Shown piece by piece: positions 19,560-26,260 of a stretch of DNA of 64,000 nt; within the stretch, counting starts at the first letter, position 1; every line of letters begins with the position of its first letter. The translations under genes were made by a program, and so were the position numbers. The DNA comes from Muribaculaceae bacterium (GTDB lineage: Bacteria > Bacteroidota > Bacteroidia > Bacteroidales > Muribaculaceae), in contig JAFLTP010000010.1 of the NCBI GenBank assembly GCA_022510405.1, positions 28,098 through 92,097 on the forward strand. Direction: 5' to 3'. The notes under the pieces are model-generated. The model was not told the origin of the DNA and made no database searches. It worked only from the letters and a program-made list of their open reading frames with translations.

Positions 19560-21395
19560 TTAACGGATTACAGCTTTCTTTGTTGTGTTTCCTTGACGGA
19601 TGATGTAGATACCCTTGTCAGGATTAGCTACTTTCACACCCTGGAGGTTGTAATATTCAACTTCACCTTCTGCAGCGTTGATAGAATTTACACCAACGGT
19701 TGGAGCTTTAGGTTGGTCAGGACCTACAACAGTAAGTTCAAGAGTTTCGAGGTTGAATGTGAGTTCCATAGCACCTACTTCAGCCCAGTTAGAAACTTTA
19801 AGATTACCACCATTGTAAACCAATGTCTGTACACCGGGTTTATCGCTATAAACTTCCATAGCTGTGCCGCCATAGTTATATTTACCCCAGTCAGCATCAG
19901 CAATCTTGAATTCAGCACCTGCTGCCAAATTAGCGAAACTGTAAGTGTAGATGTTTTCATTTTGCGGATCCTGTTCCATTTCATCGGTAGTGCCCCATTC
20001 GTTCATACTACCTCTTACATAGAGAACAATATTTTCCGGTTCTGGTGCAACCACTGCATCACCTGTTACGGTTACTGTCATAGCTTTCGGATCATAAACA
20101 ACTGTTACATCTTCCACTGCGTCAAAGCCATCGAAATTAATATTGCCTGAATCCTCAGCAGCTACAACCGGGAAAGCTTTACCGAGTTCCAATGAAGCAT
20201 CAGAAGCAGCTCCGATATTGTATTCTGCAGCCCAAGTACCATTGTTGATCTTGAAACCTGAACCAAGAACATCACCACTCCAAGTATAAACACCGTCAGC
20301 GTATGTCATCTCTTCACCTTTATCCCAGTCCTCTTCTCCATTGATATTTTTACCTACAATGTAAAGAGCAACGGCTTCAACTTCCGGACGGTCGATAGAA
20401 CCCTTGGTAGAATCCCACCAGCTGTCATAATTTTCAGAGTAGTTCTTACCTTCGATATTTGGAAGAGATTCTTCATCCTCCGGAACAACATAAACTTCAA
20501 TGCTGCGAATCAAAGTTGCGCCGTCATTATACCAAGGTTGAATACTTGAGGCCTGGAACTTCTGAGCACCTGCAATACCGGTATAATCAAATTCATAGTC
20601 ACGAACCAACCATCCGTTAGGACTCCATACGCCGTTTTCAGCAAATTGTGCGAGATCTACATAGCTACCATCTACAGGTTCTGTAACACCAAAGGTATTT
20701 CCTACTTCATTCTGGAAATATGTGAATGTAAATGCGTCAGCCAGGTCTATGTCCATATCATTGTTATAAGCATTGAGAACCAGCCTTACATGAATTCGGA
20801 TAGGAGTTACTTCCATTTCTTCAGGTATATTGGGAAGCATACTTGCATCAAGATCAGGATTAGCGAGCAATAGATAGTCGTTCATCGCATTGAAATCCAA
20901 GATACCAAAGAAATTTACATTTCCTCCTACTGTTACATCTACAACAGGAATCTCGGGAGCTTTATCGAGTTTTAGAGACTCCTGAATAGCCTCGTTCAGC
21001 AGGGAGTTCTGGTAATTGATTACAAGTGCTGAGCCAATATTGCCTCCAAAGTCATATAATGAGGTTCCTGCCTTAAATTCTGCCTTTTTATTATTGTTCA
21101 TAATAAAAGCTCCAAATAAGAAGTTGCCGTTGGCTATCTGTTCATTGGTAAAATAATTTTCACCGCCTGCTGTATTGGTTGATAACCAATTATTATTACC
21201 TAAGTTGAACGCTGCCGGCAATTGAAGATCTGCACGTAGCATTGCATCCAGGTCAGCTTTTCCATTGTAGAATTTGTAGTAGGCAGGTGTGACATCAATA
21301 TATGAGTCAGGCACCATCGTTGCTTCAGGACGACCCTGAGCCCATGCTCCGGCTGCTATTGCCATAGCAGCCAGCGTAAGTAGAGTTTTTTTCAT
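19560..21395 (-). CDS. Secreted surface glycan-binding protein candidate with SusE/F-like domains and C-terminal tail
   Basis: A 611-residue exported protein. After a signal peptide ending AGAWAQ there is one copy of the unnamed D-V-T-P module (about 32-303; key segments LGNNNWLSTNT, GGENYFT, SLYDFGGNIG, LNAYNNDM, LIRSIEVY). Two SusE/SusF-like starch-binding-type beta-sandwich domains follow (about 340-445 and 452-558), the second with the family pattern LYVRGSMNEWG...AEFKIAD. The tail VEYYNLQGVKVANPDKGIYI ends the protein. It has no catalytic domain and no lipobox, so it is likely a surface glycan-binding protein delivered by a C-terminal signal. It is co-transcribed with the genes on both sides; paired hairpins precede it and another hairpin follows. 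The function is inferred from domain resemblance. Confidence 0.8.
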   Translation of the reverse strand: MKKTLLTLAAMAIAAGAWAQGRPEATMVPDSYIDVTPAYYKFYNGKADLDAMLRADLQLPAAFNLGNNNWLSTNTAGGENYFTNEQIANGNFLFGAFIMNNNKKAEFKAGTSLYDFGGNIGSALVINYQNSLLNEAIQESLKLDKAPEIPVVDVTVGGNVNFFGILDFNAMNDYLLLANPDLDASMLPNIPEEMEVTPIRIHVRLVLNAYNNDMDIDLADAFTFTYFQNEVGNTFGVTEPVDGSYVDLAQFAENGVWSPNGWLVRDYEFDYTGIAGAQKFQASSIQPWYNDGATLIRSIEVYVVPEDEESLPNIEGKNYSENYDSWWDSTKGSIDRPEVEAVALYIVGKNINGEEDWDKGEEMTYADGVYTWSGDVLGSGFKINNGTWAAEYNIGAASDASLELGKAFPVVAAEDSGNINFDGFDAVEDVTVVYDPKAMTVTVTGDAVVAPEPENIVLYVRGSMNEWGTTDEMEQDPQNENIYTYSFANLAAGAEFKIADADWGKYNYGGTAMEVYSDKPGVQTLVYNGGNLKVSNWAEVGAMELTFNLETLELTVVGPDQPKAPTVGVNSINAAEGEVEYYNLQGVKVANPDKGIYIIRQGNTTKKAVIR

Positions 21396-21425
21396 TTGTT
21401 TTATAGATTTGGTTAGTTATTTTTA

Positions 21426-21501
21426 GGAGAGGTGACAATCCTGTCGCCTCAAGTTTAATTTATTTGCTTTTAAGGAGAGGTGACAATCCTGTCGCCTCTC
21501 C
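21426..21501. repeat. Directly repeated palindrome between two surface-protein genes
   Basis: A 25-base sequence starting GGAGAGGTGACA at 21426-21450 occurs again at 21474-21498, 48 bases on. Each copy is itself a stem (GAGGTGACA / TGTCGCCTC, 4-base loop, one mismatch or wobble). The second copy extends to 12 pairs with GGA/TCC ends (21474-21501), while the first has lost its right end. The pair fills the spacer of about 116 bases between the 398-aa gene's stop and the 611-aa gene's start. Neither copy is followed by a T-run. Confidence 0.8.
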
Positions 21502-21511
21502 TATTTCTATT

Positions 21512-22708
21512 TTACAATATGACTTTTGTAGACTTCTTGCCCTGTTTCTTGATGAAGATACCCTTTTCAGGATTTGCAACCTTCATACCCTGGAGATTGA
21601 AGTATTCAATAGGGGCATTAGAATCATCAATGATACCTTCCACACCGGCATCACCCACTACAGGAGTAATAACAGTCAAAGGATAAGGTTCTTTGTTCTT
21701 ATCGTAGATTTCTTCAGTCAAATCACCATCGAATTTAGTGATGGAAAATTCCTTGATAAGGATTGCAAGGTTATTAAGTTTTTCACCCATTCCTAATTTG
21801 ATGCGAACAGGAATAGTAGTGTCACCATTCTCGTCAAGACCCTTATCATCACCGGCCACGTTAAAATAATAGTCTACAATAGCCCATTTTGTAGGATCCC
21901 ACATCGGGTCACCTTCTCTATTCGGTATGATAGTACCGTTTGCTGTCCTTTTTACAAATAGGTCGTTGGTTATAGGTGCCAAAACACCTACATCACTATT
22001 GCCTTTATTAACCTTTTGACCTTCTTCATTCACTGTGCCATCATAGATAAACGAGGTGTTATTACCCTGGTCGTTGACCTGATACATCTCCTTGATTACG
22101 TTCTCGCCACTGAAATCATAAATTCCATTATTGATATCATCTTCTGTGGCATGGTGACATGCATTGACAACAAGACGCACTCTGTAATAACCCATTCCTT
22201 TTGTCCATATATCCTTAGGATTTAACCAGAAGTTTAGGTTGAAGCTTTGTTTCAATCCGGAGGAAAGTTTATCGGGAAGGTTGCTCCAGTCAGCCTCAGG
22301 ATAATTTTCTTCAAGGCAATCTTTTAAGTTGGAGCTTACACCTTGCCAACATAACACCTTTCCAACTTCACCACCAAGGTCTGCAATCTGAAAGCCTTCG
22401 AGAATCTGACCCATAGTTTCTTCATCAGCAACAAAAGCGCAACCCATCAAACCATTGTTTGCATCCCAGTATTCTTGTGCAGAAGAACCAAGATTTAACC
22501 AAACGCCTTTGCCTGTACGTGAACTTGTTACATAATTGGCAACGTTAATGAAACCGTAACCCGGAGATCCATATCCGTTGTCAAACCAAGGAATTTCACT
22601 AATCTGGCTGAATTTATAACCGGCGGGAGTCACATCAGTGCCCTCTGACTGTGCGAACGCACATACGCTCCCAAGTAGAGCGAGTCCAAATAGTAATGTT
22701 TTTTTCAT
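21512..22708 (-). CDS. Secreted protein with D-V-T-P module and type IX-like tail
   Basis: A 398-residue exported protein of unknown family and the first gene of the main operon. The ATG at 22708 was chosen because it begins the signal peptide (KKTLLFGLALLGSVCAFAQ); a TTG two codons upstream also fits the frame. One variant copy of the unnamed module (about 22-320) has the markers DVTPAGYKF, IADLGGEVGKVLCW, VVNACHH, MWDPTKWAIVDYYF and ILIKEFSI. It resembles the second module of the 2145-aa protein most (both have DPTKW and a VRIKL segment). The tail IEYFNLQGMKVANPEKGIFI follows. No catalytic motif is visible. A glycan-binding role on the cell surface is inferred from the company it keeps. Confidence 0.78.
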   Translation of the reverse strand: MKKTLLFGLALLGSVCAFAQSEGTDVTPAGYKFSQISEIPWFDNGYGSPGYGFINVANYVTSSRTGKGVWLNLGSSAQEYWDANNGLMGCAFVADEETMGQILEGFQIADLGGEVGKVLCWQGVSSNLKDCLEENYPEADWSNLPDKLSSGLKQSFNLNFWLNPKDIWTKGMGYYRVRLVVNACHHATEDDINNGIYDFSGENVIKEMYQVNDQGNNTSFIYDGTVNEEGQKVNKGNSDVGVLAPITNDLFVKRTANGTIIPNREGDPMWDPTKWAIVDYYFNVAGDDKGLDENGDTTIPVRIKLGMGEKLNNLAILIKEFSITKFDGDLTEEIYDKNKEPYPLTVITPVVGDAGVEGIIDDSNAPIEYFNLQGMKVANPEKGIFIKKQGKKSTKVIL

Positions 22709-22758
22709 AAGCAATTGCTTAAAGGTTAATTATTTTTTTAGTTAATTTTCTTTTGATC

Positions 22759-22798
22759 GGACCATTGTTTTTATTTCGTTTTGAGTTCTTCATGGTCC
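22759..22798 (-). other. Stem in the 5' leader of the main operon
   Basis: The inverted repeat GGACCAT (22759-22765) / ATGGTCC (22792-22798) has a 26-base AT-rich loop. It lies within a few bases of the predicted transcription start of the operon beginning with the 398-aa gene. No T-run follows on either strand, so it is more likely a 5' stabilising stem or operator than a terminator. Confidence 0.5.
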
Positions 22799-22808
22799 CT
22801 TCAAAGTT

Positions 22809-22839
22809 CAAATATACACAAAATTTTTAAATAAACAAA
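22809..22839 (-). promoter_or_regulatory. Bacteroidetes-type promoter of the main glycan-utilisation operon
   Basis: Read on the minus strand, TTTG (22836-22839) and TATATTTG (22809-22816) are 19 bases apart. This matches the Bacteroides consensus TTTG, 19-23 bases, TAnnTTTG. The start of transcription would be near 22803, giving a leader of about 95 bases. No comparable site was seen in the downstream spacers, so this may drive the whole nine-gene block. Confidence 0.65.
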
Positions 22840-22952
22840 AAGTTAGAAAAAAAACAAAAAGATTTTTAAGTTTAATTTTTCAATCCCCCCTAATTTTTCT
22901 TGCCTTCCTCTCTCAAAGCATAATTTCTTTGGTTCCCGGCAAAATTATCTAT

Positions 22953-25166
22953 TTAGGGATGGCAAACGGTTACCGAAGGAATATATGGGTCATTGTTTGC
23001 GTTGATGCCGAATGAACTGTATTTGGCCTGATTGTTGGGAGCGAGGATTAAGTTTCCATCCACATCGTGCCAATTGTCATCGCCGATTACCCAATAGAAT
23101 ATACCCAACAAATCCTCCTCTCGAGTGTGTTTTGCCCTTCGATATACCTGCATAGGTCCCATATATTTCCAGGTCTCGTCACCTATCGTGAAAGAATCGG
23201 TGTCATTATAATTAGGTTGATAATTATCTAAGACCTCCCCTTTGATCAATCTTACCGGGGAACCTTCGCTGCCACGGGAGGTGGTGGTGGAATAGGATGT
23301 CATTATCTTTTTAGGTTCATAAAGTCCCTCGAATTTCTTGACATTGTCAAGGAAATTCTGATAACTGAAATTAGAGGGTTGCGGACCGTATTGCTGGAAA
23401 GTGAAACCATCCACATATTTCATCTTGTCTTGAGGAAAGGCCGTGAAATTATTATGCAGGGAAATTCTGAAATCCTTTTCTTTAGGAAGTTCCTCTCGGA
23501 TATCCTGTGCCAAGAGACCGAAATGTTCCCAGAGTTCAGGTTGTTCTATCCATTCCAGATCGAGTTCCACTCCATCATAATTTTTAGAAATCTTTGCCAG
23601 ATCACTGGCGAAACGCAAACGTTTTTCAGGAGTTTCAAGAATCTCACGCCAATCACCGTATTTTTCCCGAACCCGATAAGTGCCTTGCACAGAAATATAA
23701 TACTTTAAACCTTGTCGACCCTCATAATTCTTTTTCATGATGTTTAGCCATTCATCCTGGGAATGATAACTATGACCGAGATTGGATTCGTCGTCGAATT
23801 TATAATAAGCGCCCACCGCATTCATATCATCCCGGCTTACAGGGTATCCATAGCCCGGAGAAGGGATACCATTCTGATAATGATTCCCAATTTCCATTGG
23901 AGAGAATCCCTTATTCCAAATCACTAACTCATCCATTTTCCCCTTGATGTTCTCCCCAATTAGATATTCATCTGAATTTTCTGATTTCACAGGAGACACA
24001 ATATCTATATCAATATCTTGGTCTTTCACCGGTTCTCCGTTTATATAATATGAAATGGCTCCGGGAGAGTTTTCTTGATCGGATACTATTGCCAAATGGA
24101 ACCATTCCTTTAAGGGTAAAGCAGTTTGGAGAGATGTTATTTCATCGAGGTACAACCAAGTCTCAATTGTGAAATCATCCGGTGATTTTATTGTGGCGAC
24201 AGGTATGGAAAAATAAGAATCATCATTCCCGGACAGATTCAATATCCCAGCCTTACCTTCGAATTCGGGAAGATAAGACGCATTGGTGAATGATAGAGCA
24301 TGATTGTTGGGAGTTTTTGTTTCTATACGACCATCCTCGGCATAGACGTCGGTACCAAGAATAATCAGTTCATTATGGAGAAGGTATTGATCTTGGGGAG
24401 TGACACAATGATAGAAACGAGGATTCTCGGTATAGGCAGCATTGATAAGATACGGCATATTTGAATTATTCGCCTCCACCCTTTTTACGTCTCCATTAAA
24501 AATGCCGTGATTATTGTATTCACTTTGGGGAGATTCGATGACTTTGTATTCCACTAAATCAGGGCAATCCGGTTGGTCCATCTTGTAATAGGCCACAAGA
24601 TCCGGCCACATCGGATTATGTTTATTCAGTGTATTGAAAATGAAGTAATCGAAAGTTTTCATTTCTTCATTGAGGGCAGCATTCCAAATTCTGACCTCAT
24701 CGATCATACCATCGAAATCACCTCCTATTATAAAGGACGTGTGATTGGAAGCAGTATCAATTCTCGATAATTTACCTTCAGCCACCTTTGATCCATCGAT
24801 CAATACTTCTGCATTCCCATTATCGCAGATAAGGGTTACTTGGTTCCATTCATTCGGTCGAAGGGAAGGAGTAGAAACTTTCAAGGATTTTTCTCCGGAA
24901 GATATGATTATTTCTTGGGGTTCTCCCAATTTCACTGAAAAAGAATTTCCGAAAGAGACGATGTTTGCCCCGGGAGTCCATTTTGAAGGGTTCATCCAAA
25001 ACTGTATGGAATAGGAATCCTTACCCTCCATATCCGGAAGGTAACCGCAATCCACATAACCTGACGGACCAAATTCCAAAGCCCGGTTGATCACCTGAGC
25101 ATTGACATTGAAATTGAGTCCGAAGATAAGAGCGAGCAAAGAAATCGGGAAGAAAAGAAATTTCAT
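22953..25166 (-). CDS. Secreted LamG-GH18 protein, endo-beta-N-acetylglucosaminidase-like, lacking the C-terminal tail
   Basis: A third LamG-LamG-GH18 paralogue (737 residues). The signal peptide ends FNVNAQ. The first LamG domain (about 27-195) and a shorter second LamG-like domain (about 320-420) precede a GH18 barrel (about 455-720). The barrel has DGVELDLEW (Asp536, catalytic Glu538) and FTFQQYGP. It ends NANNDPYIPSVTVCHP, just where its 826-aa relative continues into a sorting-like tail, so it should be soluble in the periplasm or released differently. It is separated from the main operon by a 244-base spacer containing the operon promoter. It is divergent from the nuclease gene and has its own -7 box. 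Possibly a single-function endoglycosidase; the substrate is not visible. Confidence 0.85.
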   Translation of the reverse strand: MKFLFFPISLLALIFGLNFNVNAQVINRALEFGPSGYVDCGYLPDMEGKDSYSIQFWMNPSKWTPGANIVSFGNSFSVKLGEPQEIIISSGEKSLKVSTPSLRPNEWNQVTLICDNGNAEVLIDGSKVAEGKLSRIDTASNHTSFIIGGDFDGMIDEVRIWNAALNEEMKTFDYFIFNTLNKHNPMWPDLVAYYKMDQPDCPDLVEYKVIESPQSEYNNHGIFNGDVKRVEANNSNMPYLINAAYTENPRFYHCVTPQDQYLLHNELIILGTDVYAEDGRIETKTPNNHALSFTNASYLPEFEGKAGILNLSGNDDSYFSIPVATIKSPDDFTIETWLYLDEITSLQTALPLKEWFHLAIVSDQENSPGAISYYINGEPVKDQDIDIDIVSPVKSENSDEYLIGENIKGKMDELVIWNKGFSPMEIGNHYQNGIPSPGYGYPVSRDDMNAVGAYYKFDDESNLGHSYHSQDEWLNIMKKNYEGRQGLKYYISVQGTYRVREKYGDWREILETPEKRLRFASDLAKISKNYDGVELDLEWIEQPELWEHFGLLAQDIREELPKEKDFRISLHNNFTAFPQDKMKYVDGFTFQQYGPQPSNFSYQNFLDNVKKFEGLYEPKKIMTSYSTTTSRGSEGSPVRLIKGEVLDNYQPNYNDTDSFTIGDETWKYMGPMQVYRRAKHTREEDLLGIFYWVIGDDNWHDVDGNLILAPNNQAKYSSFGINANNDPYIPSVTVCHP

Positions 25167-25196
25167 TTAATGAAGATATTTAGGCATTTATAATCA

Positions 25197-25204
25197 CAAA
25201 TATA
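25197..25204 (-). promoter_or_regulatory. -7 promoter element of the 737-aa LamG-GH18 gene
   Basis: TATATTTG on the minus strand matches TAnnTTTG, 31 bases before the start codon. The -33 partner is poor (TTTA). It overlaps the divergent promoter region of the nuclease gene. Confidence 0.5.
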
Positions 25205-25213
25205 AACATTTAT

Positions 25214-25244
25214 TTTGATTATATAAATAAAAGCATTATCTTTG
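25214..25244 (+). promoter_or_regulatory. Promoter of the Rpn-type nuclease gene, nearly leaderless
   Basis: TTTG (25214-25217) and TATCTTTG (25237-25244) are 19 bases apart, within the Bacteroides consensus. The -7 box ends only three bases before the ATG at 25248, so the mRNA would have almost no leader. Confidence 0.5.
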
Positions 25245-25247
25245 TTT

Positions 25248-26225
25248 ATGGGAAAATATATTGATCCATTCACTGATACGGGGTTTAAAATTATTTTTGG
25301 TAGAGAAAACCAAAGCGAAATAGTGCTTGCAGGATTTCTTAACACCCTTTTTGAAAACCAACCTTATTTCGATAAGATTGTTGAGGTCAGGTATTTGAAT
25401 TCTGAAAGGTCTCGTGAGAAAGAAAGGGGCAAAACCATTATTCATGATGTGATTTGTCAGACCCAGAGTGGTCATCGTTTCATCTTAGAGATGCAAAAAG
25501 GAAAGAAAGATGACTTTTTGCAACGATCCACCTACTATACCTGTAAAGGAGTTACAGATCAAATCAATATTTCTTCCGAGCAGAATGGACCAAAATTCAA
25601 ATATCTTCCCGTCACGTCTGTTTATATGTGTCAGTTCAATGTAAACGGAGTTGAGAAGAAATTGGTGTCACATTTTATGTTTATGGACGTTGAGTCCAAT
25701 CATATATTGAACAATGGAATCAGAACCGCATATATTCAGCTTCCGGAGTTTGATAAGAAATGGGAAGAGTGTAAGAATAAATTTGAACAGTGGATTTTTA
25801 TTTTGAAGCATATGAACCAGTTTGACGAATTTCCTGTGATTACGAGAAAAGACGAGGTTTTTTCAAGATTGGAAAGGGTGGCAAGTTATGCAGCCCTGTC
25901 CGAGGAAGACAGAATCGCCTACGAAGCAGACCTTAAATGGGCAAGTGAATATGAAGAGGAAATAGCCACTGCCAAAAGAGAGGCTGCTGAAGAAGGAAGA
26001 GCAGAAGGGAGAGCCCAGGGTATTGCCGAAGGAAGAGCCGAAGGGATTGCCCAGGGTATTGCTGAGGGAAGAGCCGAAGGAATTGCCGAAGGAAGAGCCG
26101 AAGGTGAACTTCAACAAGCCTGGAAAACTGCAACAATAATGTTTCAGAAAGGGAGAGATTATTCTGAAATTTCTGAATTTACCGGTTTAACAATAGAGGA
26201 ATTGAAATCTAAATTACAAAAATAA
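25248..26225 (+). CDS. Rpn family PD-(D/E)XK nuclease / transposase-like protein with tetrapeptide-repeat tail
   Basis: Member of the PD-(D/E)XK nuclease family transposases (Rpn, recombination-promoting nucleases), common in multiple copies in Bacteroidales. The ATG at 25248 gives GKYIDPFTDTGFKIIFG, the family's typical start; a TTG two codons earlier was rejected. The nuclease core shows Asp67 in IIHDV and the ExQ pair Glu81/Gln83 in ILEMQKG. After a central region there is a stretch of about ten 4-residue units (AEGR, AQGI, AEGI) from about residue 249 to 287. A short C-terminal segment follows (RDYSEISEFTGLTIEELKSKLQ), reminiscent of a small helix-turn-helix. It stands alone between the glycan locus and a sulfatase gene. 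Known homologues nick or cut DNA and promote RecA-independent recombination; the cellular purpose is uncertain. Confidence 0.88.
   Translation: MGKYIDPFTDTGFKIIFGRENQSEIVLAGFLNTLFENQPYFDKIVEVRYLNSERSREKERGKTIIHDVICQTQSGHRFILEMQKGKKDDFLQRSTYYTCKGVTDQINISSEQNGPKFKYLPVTSVYMCQFNVNGVEKKLVSHFMFMDVESNHILNNGIRTAYIQLPEFDKKWEECKNKFEQWIFILKHMNQFDEFPVITRKDEVFSRLERVASYAALSEEDRIAYEADLKWASEYEEEIATAKREAAEEGRAEGRAQGIAEGRAEGIAQGIAEGRAEGIAEGRAEGELQQAWKTATIMFQKGRDYSEISEFTGLTIEELKSKLQK
25992..26108 (+). repeat. 12-bp tandem repeat encoding AEGR/AEGI/AQGI units
   Basis: About 9.75 in-frame copies of a 12-base unit (variants GAAGGAAGAGCC, GAAGGGATTGCC, CAGGGTATTGCC) lie in the 3' part of the Rpn gene. Because 12 is a multiple of three, copy number can change without a frameshift. 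Confidence 0.9.
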
Positions 26226-26260
26226 AATTTCCATTTTAATTCATCCTTAAGATCTTTGAT

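Noticed and set aside
1..25166. Chitin-utilisation interpretation of the GH18/GH20 locus
   Set aside because: Chitin carries no sulfate, and the GH18 genes look like LamG-linked endo-N-acetylglucosaminidases rather than processive chitinases. It is not fully excluded, but less likely.
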